This document shows positions 51,382-59,692 of a stretch of DNA of 64,000 nucleotides, in pieces. The translations under genes and the position numbers were made by a program. Each line of letters starts with the position of its first letter. Positions within the stretch are counted from its first letter, which is position 1. The DNA lies in contig CALSME010000001.1 of NCBI GenBank assembly GCA_943787375.1, positions 134,001-198,000 of the forward strand, in the 5' to 3' direction. Source of the stretch: an uncultured Polaribacter sp. (GTDB lineage Bacteria; Bacteroidota; Bacteroidia; Flavobacteriales; Flavobacteriaceae). The notes beneath the pieces were generated by a model that was not told where the DNA came from, did not search any database, and was given only the letters and a program-made list of their open reading frames with translations.

Positions 51382-51590
51382 TTTGATATCACAGTCGTTT
51401 GCTATCAAATTAAAAGGGAATCTGGTTAAAATCCAGAACTGTTCCCGCAACTGTACGTTTATGCTGAAACATGTACTGAATTCATCTCAGTATGCAGCAC
51501 CTCTTTAGAGGATGTTACTTCAACTTTTGCCACTGATGTATAATTGGGAAGGCAAAGTAACATAGAAACAAGTCAGGAGACCTGCCCATC
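51382..51590 (+). ncRNA. Cobalamin (B12) riboswitch
   Basis: The conserved core is visible in order: AAAAGGGAA, TCTGGTTAAAATCCAGA, ACTGTTCCCGCAACTGTA, GCCACTG (51529-51535) and the B12 box AAGTCAGGAGACCTGCC (51570-51586). This is the standard adenosyl- or methylcobalamin aptamer layout. Downstream hairpins AAACTTT/AAAGTTT (51603-51622) and TACGA/TCGTA (51633-51644) may form the expression platform before the receptor gene. Bounds are approximate. Confidence 0.93.
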
Positions 51591-51672
51591 ATCACAAGTT
51601 AAAAACTTTCGGGATAAAAGTTTATGTGCTAATACGAGTTCGTACACAAAATTTACCTGATTTATTGTTTCA

Positions 51673-51693
51673 ATGAAATCAAAAAAAAAATGA
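51673..51693 (+). other. Six-codon mini-ORF overlapping the receptor start
   Basis: ATG-AAA-TCA-AAA-AAA-AAA-TGA encodes MKSKKK, and its TGA overlaps the receptor ATG at 51690 (ATGA). It contains an A10 run (51681-51690). It could couple translation to the receptor or be chance. One extra A would fuse the two frames. Confidence 0.35.
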
Positions 51694-53603
51694 AAAAACA
51701 AATTTTATTTGTAGGTGTTTTGGCATGTAGTTTTGCCAGCACAACCCTTTTTGCGCAAAAAAATGAAAAGCAAAAAGAAAAAGTAGAAAAATTAGATGAG
51801 GTAGTAGTTACCGCTACGAAGTTTGAAACCAATACTAAAAATATTGGGAAAATTGTGTATAAAATTACGCAAGAGACGATTAAAAATAGCGCAGGAAAAA
51901 CTGTTTTAGATTTACTAAATGATGTTCCAGGTGTAGAAATTAATGGTAATTTTAGTACAAAAGGACAGAATTTAGGCTACTATATCCGAGGTGGTAGAAA
52001 CCGACAGGTAGCGATTTTAATTAATGGTGTTTCTGTTAATGATCCGTCTTCCTTTAGTGGTGATTTTGACTTACGTCAAATAGACATCAATCAAATTGAA
52101 AGTATTGAAGTTTTAAAAGGAGCTTCTTCTACTTTATACGGAACAGGTGCCGCTACTGGTGTTATAAATATCCTCTTAAAAAAGGCATCTAAAAAAGAGT
52201 TTGCTGCCACTTTTAATTCATCGGTGGGTACAAATACTTCTTCTGAAGACACACGTTTTGCAGGAGATACTTATGCAACAAGCCTAAACATGAATGGAAC
52301 CATAGCGAGCGTAGATTATTTACTTGCCTTAAATGGTACTAGTTCAAACGGTTTGTCTGCTGCAGAAAGCAATACAGGTAAGCTGTTTGAGGAGGATGCA
52401 TTTACACGAAAAAACGTTTTATTGAATTTGAACTTTCATCTAAATAACAAACTTAAAATAGGTGTATTTACTAGCCATAACCAATTTTCTACTGATTTTG
52501 ATGGTATCGATTACGATCCGGTAACTTATGAAGGTACTCCTGCAGATAGAGACAATACGCTGAAAAGTGTTCAAAAAAGATTTGGTGTGCATGCTGATTA
52601 TAAATATGCGAAAGGAATGTTGAAAGTGAGAACTTTTTTTACAGGAATTCAAAGAAATGAAACGCCTTCTGAAGATTATTTTAAGGGTGAAGTGTATGGA
52701 TTGGATGTGTTTAATAATTATAAAATCAATAAAGAATATTCATTTTTAGTTGGGTTTACAGCGCAATCTCAAGACATGCAGCAACAAACGGCGTATAGTG
52801 CCATTGAAAAAGGAACTGGAAAGCAACATTTTTACGACCCGTATGTGTCGTTTAATTACAACAGTAACTTTGGATTTCACTTGAATGCTGGAACTCGTTT
52901 GAACATTCATAGTGAATACAATCAAAACCTTGTTTTCAATGTCAACCCATCTTATAACTTTCGTTTTTTAAAAAATGATGCAAAGATTTTTGCTTCTTAC
53001 AGCACGGCATTTGTAACCCCTACACTTTCGGAGATTTTTACAAAACTTCCTACGATTGATGCACTATTACCGGAAGAGGACGTGACTGTTGAAGGTGGTT
53101 TTGAAGTTCGTTTCTCTAAAAAACTGGCACTGAATGCTACTTATTTCTATAGAGAAGAAACCAATAAAATTGGATACGACCCAATAAGCTATCAGACAAT
53201 TAACGATTTCGGGACTTTTTCTGCGAAAGGAGTTGAAACTGAAATCACTTTTAAGGCTACTGATAAAATGCGTCTCTCTGCCAATTATACCTTTATCGAT
53301 AGAGATGAAAGTTTATTACTTAAAATTCCTCAAAACAAATTTCTTGTAAAAGCAGACTACCAGGTATTGCCATCCACGTTTACTTCTTTAAGTTATCGAT
53401 TTGTTGATGCAACAAAAGATTTTGGAAACGTTGCATTGGCTTCTTATAATTTGGTCGACTTTTTTGTAAATCATAGCATATTAGCAGATACTGTTACCTT
53501 CTACGGAAGTGTTACCAACCTCTTTAATGAAGACTTCCAAGAAATTGCTGGATATACTACCCGCGGAAGAAATTATAACATTGGACTGCGTTTGCAGTTC
53601 TAA
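51690..53603 (+). CDS. BtuB-like TonB-dependent receptor (vitamin B12)
   Basis: 637 residues. Signal peptide KKQILFVGVLACSFASTTLF, then the TonB box-like DEVVVTATKFET near residue 37, the plug domain (LDLLNDVPGVEINGNF, YIRGGRNRQVAILINGVSV, GASSTLYGTGAATGVINI) and a barrel ending in NIGLRLQF. The size and plug match BtuB/vitamin receptors. The riboswitch directly upstream, which should repress it when cobalamin is plentiful, supports B12 or other corrinoid uptake. A terminator follows at 53712. Confidence 0.88.
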   Translation: MKKQILFVGVLACSFASTTLFAQKNEKQKEKVEKLDEVVVTATKFETNTKNIGKIVYKITQETIKNSAGKTVLDLLNDVPGVEINGNFSTKGQNLGYYIRGGRNRQVAILINGVSVNDPSSFSGDFDLRQIDINQIESIEVLKGASSTLYGTGAATGVINILLKKASKKEFAATFNSSVGTNTSSEDTRFAGDTYATSLNMNGTIASVDYLLALNGTSSNGLSAAESNTGKLFEEDAFTRKNVLLNLNFHLNNKLKIGVFTSHNQFSTDFDGIDYDPVTYEGTPADRDNTLKSVQKRFGVHADYKYAKGMLKVRTFFTGIQRNETPSEDYFKGEVYGLDVFNNYKINKEYSFLVGFTAQSQDMQQQTAYSAIEKGTGKQHFYDPYVSFNYNSNFGFHLNAGTRLNIHSEYNQNLVFNVNPSYNFRFLKNDAKIFASYSTAFVTPTLSEIFTKLPTIDALLPEEDVTVEGGFEVRFSKKLALNATYFYREETNKIGYDPISYQTINDFGTFSAKGVETEITFKATDKMRLSANYTFIDRDESLLLKIPQNKFLVKADYQVLPSTFTSLSYRFVDATKDFGNVALASYNLVDFFVNHSILADTVTFYGSVTNLFNEDFQEIAGYTTRGRNYNIGLRLQF

Positions 53604-53711
53604 AACGCGACACCATTAATTGCTTTATTTCAAGTAAATAGGTTGTGTATTGTTGCTAAATGATAACTTTAAAAAACCACTTATTCCTTCATAAGGCCCA
53701 CTTATTCTTAA

Positions 53712-53754
53712 AAACGCCCACTTGTTTATTGGTACATGGTGGGTGTTTCTTTTT
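53712..53754 (+). terminator. Terminator after the BtuB-like receptor
   Basis: AAACGCCCAC / GTGGGTGTTT stem (one G-T pair, spacer 17 bases) followed by a T-rich run. Upstream, three direct copies related to CCACTTATT occur (around 53675, 53698 and 53719). Confidence 0.7.
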
Positions 53755-54057
53755 GTTTTATATTTAAAATTCAAAGGCGTCAATTTGGGCTGTTTCTATC
53801 GTAAAAAAACAACACCCATTTTGATTGTGAAAACAAAAATATAGATTGCAAAACATCTCAACTAAAGAAACGAAATGTTGTTTTATCCGGAGTTAATGAA
53901 CTGATAAAACGGGTTTATGTTTGGATATAAGGAGATGTTGCCAATTTAACAAAAATAGGTAAACCGATGTAACGACCCACTAGATAAGATTCACAAAAAG
54001 TAACGTTATCCCGAAAATTCAATAGGAATATGATTATAAAATACAACGATATAACTA
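53755..54057. other. Gene-free stretch before the accessory island
   Basis: No supported gene. A frame near 53843-53917 reads as protein-like (LKKRNVVLSGVNELIKRVYVWI, loosely STAS-like) but has a stop soon after and no good start; it may be a decayed fragment. This stretch marks the change from core genes to the island. Confidence 0.35.
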
Positions 54058-54067
54058 GTTGTGCTTA
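54058..54067. repeat. Cassette 1 opening core (GTTGTGCTTA)
   Basis: The 10 bases are the exact reverse complement of TAAGCACAAC at 54986-54995, downstream of the gene they precede, and the match continues to 13 of 14 bases. In integron cassettes the core site that starts a cassette is complementary to the inverse core at the end of that same cassette. Confidence 0.6.
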
Positions 54068-54081
54068 ATTAAAAACAAAAA

Positions 54082-54975
54082 ATGGAACTGATAGAAAAAT
54101 CTGATAGATTACAATTTCACTACTACTTTAAAGATAGTAGTCACTCTATCAATTCTATCTTGAGAAATGAATGTGAAAAAGAAATTCTTCATATTTACAA
54201 AGAAATATCAGATACATTAGGACTACAATTAGTAATAGAAAGTTTACCAACCGAAGAAGGTGGTTTTAAGGAAACGTGGAAGTTTATTGGCAAAAACTCT
54301 GCTCAAATCACTTTAATAATAAGTGTGGCTGCTGTTATTATCTCGAGGTTTCCTGTAGAAAACAAAGAACTTACACAACTTCAAATCGAGAACTTAAAAT
54401 TAGACAACGAAATAAAAAGAAAAGAGTTAGAGAAACTAAATTTGGACTTTTTACAAGAAGAAAAAGAATTAAGCCAACAAACTGTAATTGACTCTGTTGA
54501 GTTAGTTAATAAGAATTACAAAATATCTTGGCGGAAATCAAATTTATATAAGAAGCTAAATAGTTACCCAAAAGTTGATTCTGTCGAAGTACTAAGATAT
54601 GATGAAGAAAAACCTATAGGTAATCCTAGAAAAATATCAAGGCGCGAATTTTCTAAGTTTATTCTAAATACTGATGATTTACCAAAGCTGGAACTCGAGA
54701 AAGTAACAATTGATGTTATTTCAGCAGTTATCAAACGTGGGAAATTTAGATGGAAAGGATTTTACAATAAAGAAATTATTAATTTTTTGATGGATGATTT
54801 TGTATTTAAAGAACAAGTCCTAAAAGGAGAAATTAATTTTTCAAATCGATTTTCATTGGAGGTTGAAATGACTCAGGACAGAAAAATAAATCAAGACGGA
54901 AATATAATAAACACTAATTCTGTGGTACATAAAGTTATGGCTTCAGTTGACCAAGGAAAAAGAATCGAATATTGA
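54082..54975 (+). CDS. Hypothetical protein with one membrane segment and coiled coil (cassette 1)
   Basis: 297 residues, no recognised family. Residues 1-60 form a soluble domain (LQFHYYFKDSSHSINSILRN). A hydrophobic helix spans about residues 75-90 (AQITLIISVAAVIISRF), and a charged coiled coil follows (about residues 95-135). A C-terminal domain of about 150 residues ends in MTQDRKI...VVHKVMASVDQGKR. It has no signal peptide. It is the only gene between two matching core sites, so it forms a single-gene unit. Function unknown. Confidence 0.7.
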   Translation: MELIEKSDRLQFHYYFKDSSHSINSILRNECEKEILHIYKEISDTLGLQLVIESLPTEEGGFKETWKFIGKNSAQITLIISVAAVIISRFPVENKELTQLQIENLKLDNEIKRKELEKLNLDFLQEEKELSQQTVIDSVELVNKNYKISWRKSNLYKKLNSYPKVDSVEVLRYDEEKPIGNPRKISRREFSKFILNTDDLPKLELEKVTIDVISAVIKRGKFRWKGFYNKEIINFLMDDFVFKEQVLKGEINFSNRFSLEVEMTQDRKINQDGNIINTNSVVHKVMASVDQGKRIEY

Positions 54976-54985
54976 GCGAAATAAC

Positions 54986-55188
54986 TAAGCACAACAGTGT
55001 ATATAAAAAATAGCGCAGGTCATTGCTAACACTAAGGCTTGGGCATTTTTGGAAAGTCGCCAAATTTTTAAATTTGACAAATTACCAAAATAAAATAATT
55101 AATAAAATTTAAAAATTCGGCTTGTATATTATCCGAAAGTTCTCGCTTATTTTTAGCGCTACTTTTCATATACGAGACGTTGGCTGTA
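54986..55188. repeat. attC-like imperfect palindrome between cassettes 1 and 2
   Basis: About 200 bases. Left arm CAAC-AGT-GTATATAAAAAATAGCG (54992-55015) and right arm (55157-55182) are near-complementary: both read CAAC, GTATAT, AAAA, TAGCG from their own ends. An inner inverted repeat pairs AATTTTTAAATTT (55063-55075) with AAATTTAAAAATT (55108-55120). The left end TAAGCACAAC matches the start of cassette 1; the right end GTTGGCTGTA (55179-55188) opens cassette 2. Lengths and terminal GTT/AAC recall integron attC sites, although the exact GTTRRRY consensus is not met. Confidence 0.65.
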
Positions 55189-55220
55189 ATTAAAAAGAAT
55201 ATAAATTGAATAAAAAGAAT

Positions 55221-56249
55221 ATGAAAAAAATTAGAATATTATCTTTAGATGGTGGTGGAATACGAGGAATTTTACCTGGTATTGTTTTAACCCAAGTTGA
55301 AAAAAAACTTCAAAAGAAAACAAAAGACCCAAATATTAAACTATCTGATATGTTTGATTTTATGGCAGGCACAAGTACTGGTGGAATATTAGCCTTGGCA
55401 TATCTTACACCCAATGAAGAGAATCGTCCAAAATTAACTGCTCAAGAAGCGGTAAATATCTATTTAGATAGAGGAGATGAAATATTTGATGTTAGTAATT
55501 GGCAAAAAATAAAAAGCGTGAATGGTCTAGCGGATGAAAAATATAACGCTTCTGAACTTGAAGAAGCTCTTGAAGATACCTTTGGAGAATTGAAATTATC
55601 AAATTTATTAAAACCCTGTATAATTAGTTCTTATGATATAAGAAATGGTAAACCTCATTTTTTTAAGCAACACAAATCAAATAATGACATTTACAATTTT
55701 AAAATTAAAGATGTTGCTAGAGCTACATCGGCAGCCCCAACCTACTTCGAAACTGCACGTGTTAAAAATGATTTAGGAACTCCTTATCCCTTAATAGATG
55801 GTGGTGTGTTTGTGAACAACCCTTCATTAGTAGCCTACTCAGAAGTTAGGTCAATGACTTTTAAAAATATAGAGAACTCTCCGTCTGCTAAAGATATGAT
55901 GATTGTATCTATTGGTACAGGCAGTGTAAGTAAAGGTTATGAATATAAAAAAGCCAAAGATTGGGGAGCCATTGGATGGATTAAACCTATTATAGAAATA
56001 ATGATGTCCGGTAATTCTAAAACTGTTCACTACCATTTAAAACAAATATTTGGAACATTAGAAGCTCAAGACCAAAAAGATTACCATCGTCTTGAGCCTA
56101 CAATAGTAAAAGCTGATACTGAAATGGACAATGCATCCATTGATAATTTACAAAAATTAAAGGAAGATGGTTTATCATATATTTCAATTGAAAGTATAGA
56201 TAAAGAATTAGATGAAATTGTTGAAAAACTTATCAAATACCAAAATTAA
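55221..56249 (+). CDS. Patatin-like phospholipase (cassette 2)
   Basis: 342 residues from the ATG at 55221 (a TTG at 55206 is possible). The oxyanion motif DGGGIRG lies near residues 10-16, the nucleophile serine is in GTSTGG (about residues 49-54), and the catalytic aspartate is in DGGVFVNNPS. All catalytic-dyad residues of patatin lipases are present. No signal peptide is seen, so it is cytosolic or peripherally membrane-bound. It leads a three-gene operon (5-base gap, then a 1-base overlap). Patatins act as phospholipid-degrading effectors in several defence systems, but no sensor gene of CBASS type is nearby. Confidence 0.9.
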   Translation: MKKIRILSLDGGGIRGILPGIVLTQVEKKLQKKTKDPNIKLSDMFDFMAGTSTGGILALAYLTPNEENRPKLTAQEAVNIYLDRGDEIFDVSNWQKIKSVNGLADEKYNASELEEALEDTFGELKLSNLLKPCIISSYDIRNGKPHFFKQHKSNNDIYNFKIKDVARATSAAPTYFETARVKNDLGTPYPLIDGGVFVNNPSLVAYSEVRSMTFKNIENSPSAKDMMIVSIGTGSVSKGYEYKKAKDWGAIGWIKPIIEIMMSGNSKTVHYHLKQIFGTLEAQDQKDYHRLEPTIVKADTEMDNASIDNLQKLKEDGLSYISIESIDKELDEIVEKLIKYQN

Positions 56250-56254
56250 ATACC

Positions 56255-56977
56255 ATGAAAATTAAATTTATCATATTCCTAATCACAACTACATTGATAA
56301 CCTCTTGTGCTTCAATACCGAAAGAAACAGTTTTTCTTTCGCAGACACTTGGAAAGGATTTAAAGATACTGCACAACTCACATAGAAATATAGTGCAGCT
56401 GTATTATAAAAAAATCAAGGACAATATTAATGTGTTTGTTGAGGAGGTTTATACACCATACAATATAAATTACAGGCTAAATAAAGAATTGCAAAACTAC
56501 AAAAACGGGAAATACTCACTGTATGGATTAATGCTACCCAAACCCCAAGGAAGTATAGTTAAACTTGACACATTACAAGTTAATAAAGAGGTAATTAACT
56601 ACATGGAAGACATCCTGTTTATAGTTAAATCAGATATTAAAGATTATAGAGATGAATTGCTTTCTCCCATAGAAACAGAAGAAAGAGAACTTATAAACAA
56701 GATTAACCAGTCTTATGAAAACGTGTTATTAGCTAATGCGTCTATTACAAATTATCTAAAATCAATCCGAAAATTGAAAGAAACCCAACAAGAAATGCTA
56801 TCCATGGTAGGGTTGTCAGGCGCTGATACAAAGGTTATCAATTCTTTAGTATCTATATCTGAAAAGGTAAATGAGGCTGTTAAAGCGGGTAAAAAAATAA
56901 ACATAGAAAGTGATAAAGCATTGGAGGAAATAGAAAAAGTAACTAAAAAAATAAAAAAATTAACCACTAAAAATTAA
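56255..56977 (+). CDS. Predicted lipoprotein with long helical region (cassette 2)
   Basis: 240 residues. The N-terminus MKIKFIIFLITTTLITSC ends in a lipobox cysteine (Cys18). The remainder is mostly helical and charged, with coiled-coil character at residues 140-235 (EREL..KSIRKLKETQQEML, KALEEIEKVTKKIKKL). No catalytic motif. It follows the patatin gene by 5 bases and overlaps the next start by one base, so it is likely co-translated. It may anchor to a membrane on the periplasmic side. Confidence 0.75.
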   Translation: MKIKFIIFLITTTLITSCASIPKETVFLSQTLGKDLKILHNSHRNIVQLYYKKIKDNINVFVEEVYTPYNINYRLNKELQNYKNGKYSLYGLMLPKPQGSIVKLDTLQVNKEVINYMEDILFIVKSDIKDYRDELLSPIETEERELINKINQSYENVLLANASITNYLKSIRKLKETQQEMLSMVGLSGADTKVINSLVSISEKVNEAVKAGKKINIESDKALEEIEKVTKKIKKLTTKN

Positions 56978-57285
56978 TGATTATGCCAGAAACAAGAGAA
57001 CAAAGACGAGAAAGATTTATAAGATTAACCACAGAAATTAACGAGTCTTTTAATGGAAGGTACAGTGTTGCATTAGGCCAACTCACAGGGCTTTCCAAAG
57101 AAGAAATAAATTCTGTTACTCCCGATACAGAAGATTCAATAACTTATTCCGTTTTAATCAAAGTAGTTGAGGAAGCATCAAGAAAAAATTTTACACAAGC
57201 TGAATTAGTCGAAGATATAAAGGAACTCGGAGAAGTCGCCGTGAAAATTGCAAAGAAGATTCCTTCTTTAGCTTCATTACTTTAA
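56977..57285 (+). CDS. Small helical protein (cassette 2)
   Basis: 102 residues, no signal peptide and no recognised family. It opens MPETREQRRERFIRLTTEI and is rich in Glu, Lys and Leu. GQLTGLSKEEINSVTP in the middle resembles a short helix-turn-helix-like turn, though this is weak. TAATG overlap with the upstream lipoprotein gene. Last gene of the three-gene unit before the closing core site at 57419. Confidence 0.7.
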   Translation: MIMPETREQRRERFIRLTTEINESFNGRYSVALGQLTGLSKEEINSVTPDTEDSITYSVLIKVVEEASRKNFTQAELVEDIKELGEVAVKIAKKIPSLASLL

Positions 57286-57418
57286 GTAGTGCATAAAAAA
57301 GTGGTGTATTATGAATTGTGATTGAGTGTCAAGTTTATTAGATAATTTTAACATTTATTTTAAAAAACAAGAGGTTTATCTCTTAGTTCAATGATAATTA
57401 TTTAAATGAAAAAACAAC

Positions 57419-57428
57419 TACAGCCAAC
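57419..57428. repeat. Cassette 2 closing inverse core (TACAGCCAAC)
   Basis: Exact reverse complement of GTTGGCTGTA (55179-55188), which opens the same unit. Between them lie the patatin, lipoprotein and small-protein genes. This is the second unit that follows the cassette rule, with a different core sequence from cassette 1. Confidence 0.6.
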
Positions 57429-57437
57429 AACCCGCTC

Positions 57438-57564
57438 CGCAAAGTCTCGTGACTTTGCGAAACCAAGAAAAGAAAATTGAAGTACAATGCTGTATCGTGT
57501 TAAAAATAAATTTAGTACTTAAATTAAAGAGAATTATATAGGCGCAAAGTCGGAAGACTTAGCG
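57438..57564. repeat. REP-like hairpins between cassettes 2 and 3
   Basis: CGCAAAGTC-TCGT-GACTTTGCG (57438-57459, perfect stem) and CGCAAAGTC-GGAA-GACTTAGCG (57543-57564, one mismatch) are two copies of one hairpin. A third copy is at 60560-60581. They follow an AACCCGCT-type flank (57429-57436), which is also seen as AATCCGCT at 60551. The 353-base gap 57286-57638 holds only these repeats, the core site above and the upstream region of the M23 gene. Confidence 0.7.
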
Positions 57565-57638
57565 AAGTAGAATATATCGATATAAATATACAATCATCTA
57601 TAAAACAAGAATGAAAGATTAATTTTAAATTTATTATT

Positions 57639-59201
57639 ATGAAACAAAAAAGTAAGAACTATGTAATTCTTGGTCTTTTGCTCTTTGGAATTACGCTACT
57701 TCTATGGAATTGTACTTTAGAAGAAGATGTATTGGAACCAGAAAAAATGGACTTTAATAATGTAAAAACAGTTTCATTTAAAGATGCAATTGCACTTTTT
57801 ATTTCTAAAAGCGAAAAAATTAAAAAGAGAAATGCATACGCTAGGAATACTGAAGACGTTCTTGAAATTGACCCAGACTGGAATACCCTAGAACACAATG
57901 AAATTGCATACACAAATGCACAACTTACAACTGCAAATTCTGAAATTAACAGAAACGGCGAATATTCTAGTGAACTTTATTTTATTAATGTCAATAATTA
58001 TATTAGAAATGTCGTTTTCACAATTTGGAAGGATGAAATTGATTCTGAAGGGAATGTGATGAACGGTAGAGTTTTCTTCAATGATTTAGAAGGTAAGTTT
58101 ATTGACGGTTATATAATTGAAAATGGTATTTTTACAAAACGGTATGTTATTCAGCCTCAAGCTCAGCAAGCTAGTTTTTTGTCACTTTTCTTTTTTCAAA
58201 GTATATCAACAGAAGGAGATTGTTGGAATACCGATACTTTAGGAGAGTTTGACGGAGGTGTTTTAGAAGAAGTTATTATCACTGGAAATCCAGGAGGAGA
58301 GTCAAATAATGATGACACTAATGGTCCTGGTCATAGTGATAGTTATAATTGGTATTATTCCTCTGGCCCAGGGGGTTCGGGTTACTCAGGCTATATTAAT
58401 GGGGCAACTACAAGTATTGGACTTCCAACAGGTGTTGGTAGTTTGTCTTCTGGTCAAATAAGTTCTGCAGCAGCTGCAATATTAATAGCATCTCCTGTAA
58501 ACCCAGATGAAGATGGAAATTGCCCTGAAGGATATGTATTTAATCCAACTACAGAGCAATGTGACCCAATATGTACAACGGGAGGAAAAGTTTATAATAC
58601 TTCAACAGAAACATGTGAGTGCCCAGAGGGTACAGTTGAAGATAGAGAAGGAAACTGTGTAGCTAAACCATGTGAAGGCGATCCTGTTCGAAATCCTGAA
58701 ATTGTTTCATCTGGTACGTCAGGTAAAAAAGGGGGTACTTTTGGCTGTACAAGAAAACAATCAAATAAAATTTGTGCAGGAATAAGAGGAGATAAAAAAC
58801 ATAATGGGTTAGATATTAATGCTCCTATAAATCAAAATGCATTTGCAATGTACTCAGGAACAATAAGTAGTATTCGAAACACCTTTTCTCCAGGTCAATA
58901 TAAAAAAGACTCTTATGGTAATTATGTTATTATTACAACGATAGTAGATGGTAATACGTATAATATCAAATATAACCACTTGAATACTGTATCAGTTTCA
59001 GCTGGTCAACCGATAAGTGCAGGTGACATTATAGGACTAACAGGGAATACAGGAAATGCAAATCCTCCAAAATCTAAAGTTACACCACACATACACCTTC
59101 AAGTATATAATTCAAATTGGTCTCAAAGCTTAGACCCAGCAGATTTTTTAAATACAAAGTTTGATTCTAACTATAATACAATAAATTATGATTGTCAATA
59201 A
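57639..59201 (+). CDS. Lipoprotein with C-terminal M23 (LytM) peptidase domain
   Basis: 520 residues. The N-terminus KNYVILGLLLFGITLLLWNC is a lipoprotein signal (Cys25). The N-terminal 200 residues match no family I know. EEVIITGNPGG starts a Gly/Ser-rich linker, followed by two Cys-rich EGF-like stretches (CPEGYVFNPTTEQCDP, CECPEGTVEDREGNC, about residues 291-345). The M23 domain at about residues 360-505 has HNGLD and HIHLQ, the zinc ligands of LytM endopeptidases, so it should cleave peptidoglycan cross-links. Whether it is a housekeeping hydrolase or a toxin is open. The next gene overlaps by 14 bases. Confidence 0.82.
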   Translation: MKQKSKNYVILGLLLFGITLLLWNCTLEEDVLEPEKMDFNNVKTVSFKDAIALFISKSEKIKKRNAYARNTEDVLEIDPDWNTLEHNEIAYTNAQLTTANSEINRNGEYSSELYFINVNNYIRNVVFTIWKDEIDSEGNVMNGRVFFNDLEGKFIDGYIIENGIFTKRYVIQPQAQQASFLSLFFFQSISTEGDCWNTDTLGEFDGGVLEEVIITGNPGGESNNDDTNGPGHSDSYNWYYSSGPGGSGYSGYINGATTSIGLPTGVGSLSSGQISSAAAAILIASPVNPDEDGNCPEGYVFNPTTEQCDPICTTGGKVYNTSTETCECPEGTVEDREGNCVAKPCEGDPVRNPEIVSSGTSGKKGGTFGCTRKQSNKICAGIRGDKKHNGLDINAPINQNAFAMYSGTISSIRNTFSPGQYKKDSYGNYVIITTIVDGNTYNIKYNHLNTVSVSAGQPISAGDIIGLTGNTGNANPPKSKVTPHIHLQVYNSNWSQSLDPADFLNTKFDSNYNTINYDCQ

Positions 59202-59676
59202 AAACCATATTACGAAAAAATTATCATTGTTAATATTAATGATATTCAATTACAGTTGCATAGCACAAGTAAATAAAATAAACTCTAATGAATCAACAAT
59301 TAACTCTATTAGTTATTTAGGCAACAATGTTTCTTTCGTGATACAAGACTTTGATCAACCTAATACTATTGAAGATTACTATTATGAAATAGAAGATGTA
59401 ATGTCTAAAAAATACATTTATAATGATATATTATTCTATATTATTGATGACACTGTAGATTCTTTTGAAATAACCGGAGGTAATTATTTGTTCACAAATA
59501 ATAATATTAAAATAGGTGATAATATACAAAACTTGAATAGTTTTTACCCTATAAGTTTTGCTAATAAAAACTCAGAAGCCTTATATTTAGATTTCAATGA
59601 TATTGATATGCACATAATAATTTCATATAATTCTTTCAATAATTTAATTGATAAAATTGCTATATATAGTTATTAA
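59188..59676 (+). CDS. Small secreted protein overlapping the M23 gene
   Basis: 162 residues. Signal sequence KLSLLILMIFNYSCIAQ (lipobox-like SC, or cleavage after IAQ). The mature part is rich in Asn, Ile, Asp and Tyr, with no family recognised. Its start lies inside the end of the M23 peptidase gene (14-base overlap), so production is coupled. The layout fits an immunity or inhibitor partner for the peptidase, but that is inference. Confidence 0.65.
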   Translation: MIVNKNHITKKLSLLILMIFNYSCIAQVNKINSNESTINSISYLGNNVSFVIQDFDQPNTIEDYYYEIEDVMSKKYIYNDILFYIIDDTVDSFEITGGNYLFTNNNIKIGDNIQNLNSFYPISFANKNSEALYLDFNDIDMHIIISYNSFNNLIDKIAIYSY

Positions 59677-59692
59677 ATACAAACCAAGAACC

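Noticed and set aside
51382..51590. Riboswitch acting on the BtuF-like lipoprotein gene
   Set aside because: The aptamer is conserved on the plus strand, while the lipoprotein is transcribed on the minus strand from the other side.
53843..53997. STAS-like gene in the gap after the BtuB-like receptor
   Set aside because: The frame is short, interrupted and has no credible start; similarity is only impressionistic.
55221..57285. CBASS-type defence system
   Set aside because: A patatin effector is present but there is no CD-NTase, no HORMA/TRIP13 and no E1/E2-like gene in the island.
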